Shown here: one piece after another, positions 1 through 10,528 of the stretch
How the letters are laid out: each line of letters begins with the position of its first letter
Position numbering within the stretch: position 1 is the stretch's first letter
The notes under the pieces: generated by a model
The model's database searches: none
Told to the model about the DNA's origin: nothing
What the model saw: the letters and a program-made list of their open reading frames with translations, nothing else
Assembly: GCF_037325665.1 (NCBI RefSeq)
Contig: NC_090254.1
Coordinates: 15,939,519-16,003,518 of the forward strand
Reading direction: 5' to 3'
Origin: Littorina saxatilis
Taxonomy: Eukaryota; Mollusca; Gastropoda; Littorinimorpha; Littorinidae
DNA length: 64,000 nucleotides
Made by a program: the position numbers and the translations under genes

Positions 1-474
1 CACAGCACGACTCACCACCCAGTTCCTCACCGACCACCATGTCCAGGTGCTTCCCTGGCCATCCATGTCGCCAGACATGAACCCGATAGAACACCTCTGG
101 GATGAATTGGACAGACGTGTGCGCAGGCGAGAAGAAGCGCCGGCAAATCACCGCGATCTATTGCAGGCACTTCAGGAGGAGTGGGACACCATCCCACAGC
201 AAGATATCCGGCATCTGATCCAGTCCATGCCCAGAAGGTGCCGGGCAGTTGTTGCTGCTCAAGGCAGTCACACCCCCTACTGACTTGACAGCCTCGGCAC
301 CCAATCGTATTGATTGACTGATTGATTTGAAGATGCAAATGAACTGTGTGTGCATTCAACTGTGTCCATACCAAATTTCAAACAAATAATCTAAATATTG
401 GATTTTCTGTTAATTTTTTCGAAAAATAAAACAAATTTGGCAAGTAGCAACTATGCGTTTCTTTTTTTGAACAG
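1..474 (+). mobile_element. Tc1/mariner-type DNA transposon, 3' part
   Basis: The window opens inside a Tc1/mariner element. After the transposase stop at 283 there is about 190 bp of untranslated sequence, ending in a terminal inverted repeat that on the - strand reads CTGTTCAAAAAAAGAAACGC. It stops at the TA dinucleotide at 475-476, the target these elements use. The 5' end lies outside the window, so the second inverted repeat cannot be compared. On the far side of the TA, decayed LINE coding sequence begins, so the transposon probably landed in that LINE. Confidence 0.7.
2..283 (+). CDS. Tc1/mariner transposase, C-terminal part
   Basis: The frame is open from base 2 to a TGA at 281-283 and gives the last 93 codons of a DDE transposase, the enzyme that cuts and rejoins the element's ends in the nucleus. 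The block WPSMSPDMNPIEHLWDELDR is the family signature around the third catalytic acid, the Glu of NPIE. The first two catalytic Asp residues and the DNA-binding domain lie upstream of the window. No stop interrupts the visible part, so this copy could be young, but completeness cannot be judged. Confidence 0.8.
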   Translation, partial: TARLTTQFLTDHHVQVLPWPSMSPDMNPIEHLWDELDRRVRRREEAPANHRDLLQALQEEWDTIPQQDIRHLIQSMPRRCRAVVAAQGSHTPY

Positions 475-476
475 TA

Positions 477-905
477 TATATATAGCCTGAGCTCACAGTG
501 AATTGTTTGTGATATGCGATCTCCAGAATACCAATAACACGGCGGACTTAAATCGTTTTTTGACAAGTGGTTGAATTCACTTAGGGACTCACTAAGTTTT
601 ATGTAGTCTGGTAAAGAATTCCAGAGTTGTGTTGAAGATGGGAGAAATGAGTTTCTGAATAATTCAGTGTTAAACGATGGAACTTTCCTATCTAAAGGTC
701 TGCGCTGGCGATAATTATGGGTTATTATTTGATATTAATGGTGGCAATATCGCAAGTAAGTAGTTTGGCACCTTACGGTGTACAATCTTGTGAAATAATA
801 TCCATTTTTGACGTTTACGCCTCTCTAAAAGTGAAATAAAGCCTGACTCGTACAGTTGTTGATGGCTTGTACCGCGGACTGCTCCAACAATGGTCTTCAT
901 CTTCA
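477..905 (-). pseudogene. LINE reverse transcriptase, C-terminal remnant
   Basis: Read on the - strand, 905 to about 715 gives a stretch with RRKRQKWILFHKIVHRKVPN. After one frame change it continues to about 480 with HNYRQRRPLDRKVPSFNT and then LWNSLPDYI. The last motif is typical of the C-terminal tail of Jockey/CR1-type non-LTR reverse transcriptases. The catalytic core is absent and the frame is broken near 715, so it is a dead 5'-truncated scrap. Its 3' end meets the Tc1/mariner terminus at the TA at 475. Confidence 0.6.
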
Positions 906-951
906 AAGCTTCATCTTTGGTGGGAAGTGATGCCTGAAGAGGTTGATTCAC

Positions 952-954
<3 letters not shown>

Positions 955-1035
<81 letters not shown>
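955..1035. repeat. (GT)n then (AG)n microsatellite
   Basis: About 55 bp of GT repeats run directly into about 24 bp of AG repeats and a short G run. His-Thr or Cys-Val reading frames across it are repeat artefacts. Confidence 0.95.
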
Positions 1036-1043
<8 letters not shown>

Positions 1044-1348
1044 TAGTTTTGTGCAATAACGCATCCTTTGAACACTTCTATGACAAATGACCAAAATATC
1101 GTTTTTCTAGCTAAGGAACCGCTCCTGCCAAGGGTATAGTACCTATTAAACGCCCACCCCCCACTTTTGGGCAAAATTGGTGTATAGGGTGGGTGGGCGT
1201 ATACAAAGTAGATAACGGTAATATCATGTTAACCAAAAATTAAAATAAACCCATTCTCGCCTTAGATTAATTTTTAAAATCAATTTTGATATTACAACGT
1301 ACTCTCTTGCACACGAAGAAAATAAACAAAAACAAACAAATGACAAAA

Positions 1349-1428
1349 AGTAAGTCCTGATGGTGATTTGAACTCGACTCAATCGCGCATCAGGCGATTG
1401 TGATAACCGTTCGGCTACGGAATCAGAC
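1349..1428 (-). repeat. tRNA-like pseudogene or SINE head
   Basis: On the - strand the segment reads TTCCGTAGCCGAACGGTTAT, then an anticodon-arm-like ATCGC/GCGAT stem with a seven-base loop whose centre is GAT, then GAGTTCAAATC resembling a B box. The T-arm and acceptor pairing are poor, so it is unlikely to be a working tRNA. A CAGGGGCGG-ended element begins two bases beyond its 5' end. Confidence 0.35.
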
Positions 1429-1429
1429 A

Positions 1430-1642
1430 CAGGGGCGGATCTTGGTTTTGAAAGGGGGGGGTGCAAAGTTCTTTTTTTGTTTTTTGTTTTTTGTATCTTA
1501 TCAGCGAACCGACGGCGCGAAGCGCCGAGCATTCTAGGGGGGTCCGGGGGCATGCCCCCCCGGAATTTTTTTTTAAAAAGGAAGCAAAATTGTGCAATCT
1601 GGTGCAATCTGAGCGTGTAAAGTGCTATTTTCAGGTGATATA

Positions 1643-1673
<31 letters not shown>

Positions 1674-1740
1674 TTTTGTCCCGCTGGGGGGGGGGGGGTG
1701 CAATTGCACCCATTGCACCCCCCCCCCAGATCCGCCCCTG
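1430..1740. mobile_element. M1 short inverted-repeat element, copy 1
   Basis: The element starts CAGGGGCGGATCTTGG and ends CCAGATCCGCCCCTG, giving inverted ends of about 12 bp followed by G and C runs. Inside are a GGGGGCATGCCCCCC palindrome and a GGCGCGAAGCGCC hairpin. CAGAC occurs just outside each end (one extra A on the left), fitting a 5-bp target duplication. It codes for nothing and is a non-autonomous DNA element of unassigned superfamily. Copies 2 to 4 are at 2651, 22120 and 38728. Confidence 0.75.
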
Positions 1741-1789
1741 CAGACAACAAATTCTCGCCACTGTAATGCATTAAACAAGACGCTAGCAC

Positions 1790-2152
1790 GCAGGTTAGGG
1801 GGAAGAATTTACCCGATGCTCATCAGCATGTCGTAAGAGGCGACTAACGGATTCTGTTTCTCCTTTTACCCTTGTTAAGTGTTTCTTGTATAGAATATAG
1901 TCAATGTTTGTAAAGATTTTAGTCAAGCAGTATGTAAGAAATGTTAAGTCCTTTGTACTGGAAACTTGCATTCTCCCAGTGAGGTAATATATTGTACTAC
2001 GTTGGAAGCCCCTGGAGCAAATTTTTGATTAGTGCTTTTGTGAACAAGAAACACATGACAAGTGGCTCTATCCCATCTCCCCCCCCCTTTCCCCGTCGCG
2101 ATATAACCTTCGTGGTTGAAAACGACGTTAAACACCAAATAAAGAAAGAAAG
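1790..2152 (+). mobile_element. S1 SINE-like repeat, copy 1
   Basis: About 360 bp starting with a GTTAGGGGGAAGAATTTACC block and ending with GACGTTAAACACCAAATAAA and an (AAAG)n tail. The same sequence recurs at 31428-31806 (- strand) and 32144-32918 (+ strand). The defined 5' start, the A-rich simple tail and the 14-bp flanking duplication of the second copy are typical of SINEs. I do not see a clear tRNA head. Confidence 0.7.
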
Positions 2153-2650
2153 AACGCTTTCGCAACACGTCGTTATGATCGAGCCTGCGGTGCATAACTC
2201 TCGAAAAGTTGTACCGTAGCTGGGAACCCGTTGAGATCCATTCCAACGCCCAAAAAATTATCAGAAGAGTCACCATGAAGTCAAATCAAACGTTAGGTTT
2301 TCTCATTTGGTTATTTGCTTTGGCTTTAAAAGTATTGCTTCGATTGATAGCTGAATCTGCTTGCAACCGTGCTGTTCAAGACTGTTCGAACTGTCGTCTG
2401 CTAGACGGGCTTGTGTGAATCCGAGTCGAGTAAACTGCGGGGTTCAGCGACAAATGAGGGAGTGGCATCAAAATGAAAAGAAGAAGACGAAAAGAAGTTG
2501 GAGATACAGTTAAAATATATGAGGAAGAGAAGAGGATGTGAGGTGTTAATGTTAGATGTAGCCAACCTTAGGTGTTCAAACTCAAGACTGGGACAAAGTA
2601 GAAAGCGATGTACCGCGACCGACTCTCAGTGCCGACATACAACTTCCAAG
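2153..2650. other. No gene recognised
   Basis: Unique-looking sequence between the S1 SINE and M1 copy 2. Only short frames without recognisable motifs are present. Confidence 0.6.
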
Positions 2651-2954
2651 CAGGGGCGGATCTGGGGGGGGGGGTGCAATGGGTGCAATTGCACCCCCCC
2701 AGCGGGACAAAAAAAAAAAAAAAAGAAGAAAAAAAAAAAGAAGAAAAATGTATCACCTGAAAATAGCACTTTACACGCTCAGATTGCACCAGATTGCACA
2801 ATTTTGCTTCCTTTTTAAAAAAAATTCCCGGACCCCCCTAGCATGCTCGGCGCTTCGCGCCATCGGTTCGGCGCTTCGCGCCTTCGCTGATAAGATACAA
2901 CAACAACAACAAAACTTTGCACCCCCCCCCTTTCAAAACCCAGATCCGCCCCTG
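2651..2954. mobile_element. M1 short inverted-repeat element, copy 2
   Basis: Opposite orientation to copy 1, with the same ends (CAGGGGCGGATCTGG and CCAGATCCGCCCCTG) and the same TGCACCAGATTGCACAATTT body. It is flanked by a perfect 5-bp duplication CCAAG (2646-2650 and 2955-2959). The (GGCGCTTCGCGCC)-type hairpin is duplicated in this copy. Confidence 0.85.
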
Positions 2955-2959
2955 CCAAG

Positions 2960-3996
2960 CTTTATTGCTTAACGTCTACAACAGGCGAAGTATTGAAGCT
3001 TTGGCTCACCTAAACCCGACGACTGAATATGTAAGTGATCCACGTGTGAAAACCGAAACAGAACAGCGCGATGACAGCCAACATTTCTATCCCCGACTGA
3101 CAAAAAGTAACACTGCATGCGAACTGACTTGGGTCAACGATCAAACCAGCACGGCCCGAACTGAATTTGTTGCGCTGCCATTATCGTGCGCAATTCTGGT
3201 AAAAATATAAACCCGGTATGCCGAATTGAGTATAACGAAAGCCGATGTCAAATATACACAGGGATATTTTAAAATGACTTTCAAAATGTAAAAGCAGACA
3301 GCAGACCTTTTTATAAGCAATATGAATGACTGAATGTCCACATACAAGTCGAATGACGCCGTCCATTATGCTGACAAATGGGAACTAGCTTTGCGCATTA
3401 ATTCATTGACATGAATTTCGACTGCGGAGGCTTTTGGCAAGCTGAAAACAGGCACGGGCAGGTTTTTGTGGAAAAAGTAAGTGTTTTTAATGAAAACGTC
3501 GGAGTAATGGGATAAATAGCTTACACACCTCGTCCTGAATATCTTGCATATTTTCCCTCGGGTCGATTTTCAGGTATTACCTCGCCAAAGGCTCGGTAAT
3601 ACCTGAAAATCGACCCTCGGGAAAATATGCAAGATAATCAGAACTCGGAGTGTGTAACCTATATATACTGGGCGGTAGTTAAACGACAGTTTGATTTTAA
3701 AGGACACAATGTTGCAGCTTTTTCAAGAATACGGGCCCTGATGATAAGTAGCCTATGACGGATCTGAGAAGCCGCCGAATTAAATTATAACTCTAGACCC
3801 GCATAGCTGAAATTCGACGGGATTTCGCGAAGTTATTGCAAGGTTATGTTTGTCCGTATAGTTGGACCATAGAGGTCACAGGACGAAAGGAACTGAGTAG
3901 ACCGAGGTCGCCAGTGGAAGGAATTAATATCCTAATACATGTCCTAGTGAACGGCCATAGACGCTGTGTAAGCCTGTGTATTAACACAGTTAAAAT
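2960..3996. other. No gene recognised; one palindromic element
   Basis: Apart from the palindrome at 3519-3659 I see no coding, RNA or repeat signal up to the assembly gap. Confidence 0.55.
3519..3659. mobile_element. Palindromic GGTTACA-type miniature element
   Basis: Long imperfect palindrome. TTGCATATTTTCCC and its complement face each other across a centre CTCGCCAAAGGCTCG, and the outer ends are GCTTACACAC and GTGTGTAACC. The same end style (GGTTACA...) and the same centre word occur in the element at 26907-27070, so the two belong to one group of fold-back miniature elements. Confidence 0.6.
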
Positions 3997-4196
3997 NNNN
4001 NNNNNNNNNNNNNNNNNNNNNNNNNNNNNNNNNNNNNNNNNNNNNNNNNNNNNNNNNNNNNNNNNNNNNNNNNNNNNNNNNNNNNNNNNNNNNNNNNNNN
4101 NNNNNNNNNNNNNNNNNNNNNNNNNNNNNNNNNNNNNNNNNNNNNNNNNNNNNNNNNNNNNNNNNNNNNNNNNNNNNNNNNNNNNNNNNNNNNNNN
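3997..4196. other. Assembly gap (200 N)
   Basis: Exactly 200 Ns. The base string CACAGTTAAAAT stands on both sides (ending at 3996 and starting at 4197), so the two contigs may overlap and the true gap may be very small. Confidence 0.99.
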
Positions 4197-4300
4197 CACA
4201 GTTAAAATATGTCTATAAGATCTTAATTACATAAGATATAATGAGTGTTTAGTAGGCAGAGCAGACGGTGATTTGAGTCTCTTTTTTTGTTGGTCTTTTT

Positions 4301-5184
4301 ACATTTAGTCAAGTTTTGACTAAATGTTTTAACGTAGAGGGGGGAATCGAGACGAGGGTCGTGGTGTATGTGCGTGTGTGTGTGTGTATGTGTGTCATTG
4401 TCTGTCTGTCTGTGTGTGTGTGTGTGTGTAGAGCGATTCAGACTAAACTACTGGACCGATCTTTATGAAATTTGACATGAGAGTTCCTGGGTATGATATC
4501 CTCAAACATTTTTTTCATTTTTTTGATAAATGTCTTTGATGACGTCATATCCGGCTTTTCGTGAAAGTTGAGGCGGCACTGTCACGCTCTCATTTTTCAA
4601 CCACATTGGTTGAAATTTTGGTCAAGTAATCTCCGACGAAGCCCGGACTTCGGTATTGCATTTCAGCTTGGTGGCTTAACAATTAATTAATGACTTTGGT
4701 CATTAAAAATCTGAATTGTAAAAAAAATATTTTTTTCATAAAACGATCCAAATTTACGTTCATCTTATTCTCCATCATTTTCTGATTCCAAAAACATATA
4801 CATATGTTATATTTGGATTAAAAACAAGCTCTGAAAATTAAAAATATAACAATTATGATCAAAATTAAATTTTCGAAATCAATTTAAAAACACTTTCATC
4901 TTATTCCTTGTCGGTTCCTGATTCCAAAAACATATAGAAATGATATGTTTGGATTAAAAACACGCTCAGAAAGTTAAAACGAAGAGAGGTACAGAAAAGC
5001 GTGCTATCCTTCTCAGCGCAACTACTACCCCGCTCTTCTTGTCAATTTCACTGCCTTTGCCATGAGCGGTGGACTGACTATGCTACGAGTATATGGTCTT
5101 GTTGCGTTGCATTGCGTTCAGTTTCATTCTGTGAGTTCGACAGCTACTTGACTAAATGTTGTATTTTCGCCTTACGCGACTTGT
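4301..5184 (+). repeat. R1 dispersed repeat, copy A (type 2)
   Basis: About 880 bp. It starts with the hairpin TTTAGTCAAGTTTTGACTAAA, then a G-rich GAATCGAGACGAGGGTCG block, a GT/GTCT microsatellite, a core with TATGAAATTTGACATGAGAG and GACGTCATATCCGGC, AT-rich sequence with repeated ATTCCAAAAACATATA, and the end CGCCTTACGCGACTTGT. It has no open frame and no long terminal inverted repeat. It abuts copy B head to tail. Type 2 is defined by TCAACC...GGTTGA in the core palindrome. Confidence 0.85.
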
Positions 5185-5187
5185 TTT

Positions 5188-5293
5188 ACATTTAGTCAAG
5201 TTTTGACTAAATGTTTTAACATAGAGGGGGAATCGAGACGAGGGTCGTGGTGTATGTGTGGTGTGTGTGTGTGTGTGTGTGTGTGTACGTGTG

Positions 5294-5368
<75 letters not shown>

Positions 5369-6132
5369 GTGTGTAGAGCGATTCAGACCAAACTACTGGA
5401 CCGATCTTTATGAAATTTGACAAGAGAGTTCCTGGGAATGATATCCCCGGATGTGTTTTATTTTTTTCGATAAATATCTTTGATGACATCATATCCGGCT
5501 TTTTGTAAAAGTTGAGGCGGCACTGTCACACCCTCATTTTTCAATCAAATTGATTGAAATTTTGGCCAAGCAATCTTCGACAAAGGCCGGACTTCGGTAT
5601 TGCATTTCAGCTTGGTGGCTTAAAAATTAATTAATGACTTTGGTCATTAAAAATCTGAAAATTGTAAAAAAAATAAAAAAAATTATAAAACGATCCAAAT
5701 TTACGTTCATCTTATTCTTCATCATTTTCTGATTCCAAAAACATATAAATATGTTATATTTGGTTTAAAAACAAGATCTGAAAATTAAAAATATTAAAAT
5801 TATGATCAAAATTAAATTTTCGAAATCAATTTAAAAACACTTTTATCTTATTCCTTGTCGGTTCCTGATTCCAAAAACATATAGATATGATATGTTTGGA
5901 TTAAAAACACGCTCAGAAAGTTAAAACGAAGAGAGGTACAGAAAAGCGTGCTATCCTTCTCAGCGCAACTACTACCCCGCTCTTCTTGTCAATTTCACTG
6001 CCTTTGCCACGAGCGGTGGACTGACGATGCTACGAGAATACGGTCTTGCTGAAAAATTGCATTGCGTTCAGTTTCATTCTATGAGTTCGACAGCTTGACT
6101 AAATGTTGTATTTTCGCCTTACGCGACTTGTT
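5188..6132 (+). repeat. R1 dispersed repeat, copy B (type 1)
   Basis: Directly follows copy A in the same orientation with only a TTT between them. It is type 1: the core palindrome reads TCAATCAAATTGATTGA, and the neighbouring hairpin is CTTTTTGTAAAAG. Its internal (GTCT)n run (5295-5366) is expanded compared with copy A. Confidence 0.85.
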
Positions 6133-6471
6133 TTAATATCATATTACACCATACCTGTCAACAAATTGCCTATAGGACAAAAATATTCCTTTCATTCCAT
6201 TGCACACTCTTTATTCCCGTGTAAACAAATCGGTTTACCATTTTAGATCTGTCCAGACTGTTACAAAGGATTAGACCATCCCACCACTTGGACTCATACC
6301 AAACATGAACTGCCTGGTTGATTTTGGTTCACAGTGAAAACCTTACAATGAATTAGATTTGCATATTGAAACTATTGACAGGTAAGATATTAATTCATAA
6401 AAAAATAACTTCAATACAAAGTAAGTAGAGAGGAAGTTGATTCTTGGTCTGTGTCCAAGGGGAGGGGTGGT

Positions 6472-6696
6472 CTTGCCCCATGTAAACGTCTTGCCCCATG
6501 TAAACGTCTGGCCCCATGTAAACGTCTTGCCCCATGTACACGTCTTGCCCCATGTACACGTCTTGCCCCATGTAAACGTCTTGCCACATGTAAACGTCTT
6601 GCCCCATGTAAACGTCTTGCCGCATGTAAACGTCTTGCCGCATGTAAACGTCTTGCCGCATGTAAACGTCTTGCCCCATGTAAACGTCTGGCCACA
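6472..6696. repeat. 18-bp minisatellite, about 12 units
   Basis: Tandem units of CTTGCCCCATGTAAACGT with few variants (GG for TG, CCAC or CCGC for CCCC, TACACG for TAAACG). Because 18 is a multiple of three, several frames on both strands stay open and look like hexapeptide-repeat proteins (such as QDVYMG). I treat those as by-products. Confidence 0.95.
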
Positions 6697-7885
<1,189 letters not shown>

Positions 7886-8207
7886 TTGCAAAATGGCGAC
7901 ATTAGTGAATTGATATTTGAACACAGACAGATTTTGCAAAACGTGAAACAGTTTTACGAAGGTTTGTATAATTTGCGACCAACAGAAGACGTTGATTTAC
8001 AGAAATTATTTATGGAAAAAACACATCCTGTTTTGACAAAAGAAGACAGAGATAATATTGAGGAAAATCTTACCTATACTGAAATGTGCTCAGCATTACG
8101 GAAAATGAAAAACAGAACAAGCCCAGGACCTGACGGGTTTACAACAGAATTTTAAAAATATTTTTTCCAGGATATTGGATTATTTCTGCTACGTTCTGCA
8201 AATGCTA
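7886..8207 (+). pseudogene. L1/Tx1-like LINE reverse transcriptase fragment
   Basis: Codes for a piece just before the catalytic RT motifs: QFYEGLYNLRPTED, then LTYTEMCSALRKMKN, then SPGPDGFTTEF, and after an in-frame TAA at 8152-8154 also QDIGLFLLRSAN. The SPGPDGF...EF..FF.DIG..LLRS pattern is that of L1/Tx1-type LINEs. Endonuclease and the YADD core are missing, so this is a short dead fragment. Confidence 0.65.
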
Positions 8208-9551
8208 GATTTCAATGTGGAGAATTGTCAGTTACACAGAAACATAGAGAACATGGGTGAACATGGGTCTCAAAGCAGAGGTTGGGCTATTTTTAGACCG
8301 TCAACACAGACAGTACAGCGTCGTCAATCCCCGCGTGAATTCATCCACACTTTCAGCACTCCCCACATAGTAAGTCAAGCTTTTCAAACCTTATTAATAA
8401 TTGCTTTGATGTTTTGCTGATGTTCAGTTTATTATTTAATGAAGATCTCATGGTTCAAAATTTCATATTGTTTTTTCAAAAACGTGCGTGTGTTCCATTT
8501 CAAACTAACCTCACTGATGTGAACTCCATTATTACTGTCACATCTGTTTTACAAATTACACCCATAATCCAAACCAACGCGCAAACACACACACACACCA
8601 CAACTACACACACATGTACTCGTTACCATTAGCCAACGCTCGTCACAACACTGATAGACTACGAAGCAATCTCTTCGATCATCTCTGCGCTGAGTCGGTC
8701 ACACTTTTGCTCACCCCTGCCAACAATCTCAAACGTATCCTTTTTTTTCAATCACTACAAAATTATCATACAGCTTTTTATGTATCCCTAAATAATAAAT
8801 CAGATGTATGTGGTTGTTTGTTGCCTTGAATGCCCCAAGGGGCAAAAATGAGTGTTTCTTCCATGCTAATTAGCCTCATTTGCCTAAACCATATAGGAGT
8901 TATCCGTCCTTATAGAGTTAAAAAAAATTATATAAATCCCATGCTAATTTTAAATACAGCGTTTTGCTATTCACTTCAATATAATGGTAAATAACAATCA
9001 AGAAATAACGAAGTCTTTAAACCACAATTTCCCAGATATTTACACTTTTCATTTTGTTTCAATTCACACCACAAAACATACACTTCGCCTTTTGCTATTC
9101 AGTCTCAAGTCTAAATAATAATAGTATAAATCATAACTAATTTTCTTCACACCATCATAGACATAATGTTGCCTCACATGTTCTTTGTACAATCGTTGGT
9201 TTTCACAATAAATATTGCATTAATGTAATTGTCTTCTTTTTCTTTAACAATGTCTTTCCAAAAACAAAACTCAAAGACCACAAAAGCTATTGCAACCTAC
9301 TCCTATCTCTCGTCTATCTTCCTGGGTACAATGGTACCTAAGACTTACATTCAAATGCTTGCATTTCCATGCTACCCACATTGTCAAAATACCAATAATT
9401 ATTCAAAACAAATGTTAACTACTACCTAACTTCATTTCAGACCCACACCCATTATTATACACACATTTCACATTTAAACCATTAGTCGGCCCCTTGTCGA
9501 TATTTATCGACTAAGTTCCTTGTTCTTACTTCAGATAGTCTGGAATTTGCA
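8208..9551. other. No gene recognised
   Basis: AT-rich sequence with short frames that lack recognisable motifs. I find no strong repeat structure apart from short CA runs near 8584. Confidence 0.5.
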
Positions 9552-9653
9552 ATGGACGTCAGTCATGTGACAAAAGGCGTTCGTCCTTCCTGGCGAAACA
9601 GTGTCGAAAAAGACCAAGAAGAGACTGTCGCAACCTTGTCTTTTGATGTACCT
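9552..9653 (+). CDS. Candidate 5' coding exon, unknown protein
   Basis: An ATG at 9552 opens exactly 34 codons (starting MDVSHVTKGVRPSWRN, ending LSFDVP) that run into a strong donor CCT|GTAAGT at 9654. A TTCTTACTTCAG acceptor lies at 9521-9532, 20 bp upstream of the ATG. Composition differs from the surrounding AT-rich DNA and it is not one of the repeats seen elsewhere. No partner exon was found downstream before the P2 repeat, so it may be the start of a gene with a very long intron, or chance. Confidence 0.35.
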
Positions 9654-10009
9654 GTAAGTATTTTCTTCTGTTCTACTAATCTCCTGGCGTGTTTTTAAAT
9701 GAATACAATCAAAGACCACGTAAAGACAAGGTCGAAACAATATTGGTATATATATATGTATATATATATAAATATATATATATACTAGAGGAATACCCGG
9801 CTTCGCCGGGGTGAATCGCGAGACAGAGACAGACAGCGTGGCGGTTCACCACAATCACCTTTGAAGGCGAAGTCCTCTCAAACGGGATTGAGAATTTTTA
9901 GAGCTTATTTCTAAGCCCTATTTTATTTGTTATGGCTTCTCAAATGCCAGAACATACAGACAGACAAAATCCGCCAGACCCCATCACAAACAGAACTCTA
10001 CAATCCACA

Positions 10010-10020
10010 GGTGTTGCCTC

Positions 10021-10069
<49 letters not shown>
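10010..10069. repeat. (CA)n microsatellite inside P2
   Basis: CA repeat within the P2 long form. The same position holds a CA run in the copies at 13996, 28950 and 29385, so it is part of the element. Confidence 0.9.
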
Positions 10070-10071
<2 letters not shown>

Positions 10072-10528
10072 GCCGTATATATATATCTATGTATATATAT
10101 ATAAATATATAGATATAGATGACAGTGGATTTTTCGATAACTAGATTCGACCTTTGCACTTTTACAGTGAGGACAACTTACGGGTACATGCAAGGAAAGC
10201 CCACAACTTCTAAGGCGAACAACTCTGGAGAGTCTGCTGTGAAGGGCGACGGTAGTCTCCCTGTCACACTCGACCCCCTTTGAATGAACTTTGTCCCCAA
10301 AGTTCCGAACCATGGACCCGCCAAGCTTCCCTCCCAGGTGGAATGGGAACAGCACGAAAATGATTCAGTGGCCTGAACATTTCATGTCGAGTCCCATCGC
10401 TGTCGACGACGCCAAATGTAATCGAGTGCGGAAACACCACAATCACCTTTTGAAGGCGAAGTCCACTCAAACGGGATTGAGAGTAAGTGTTATGGCTTCT
10501 CGAAGGAAGGCCTGAACATACAGACACA

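Noticed and set aside
955-1174. His-Thr and Cys-Val rich reading frames across GT/CA tracts (also near 5250, 10020, 14460, 15190, 25130, 30460, 36100, 51060)
   Set aside because: They are pure translations of dinucleotide repeats, open on both strands, with no start context or homology.
4301-5184. R1 as a Helitron
   Set aside because: It has a terminal hairpin and little target duplication, but no 5' TC or 3' CTRR end and no A-T insertion rule could be shown.
6472-6696. Possible CRISPR array or repeat protein
   Set aside because: The 18-bp units are directly adjacent without spacers, and this is animal DNA; a minisatellite explains it fully.
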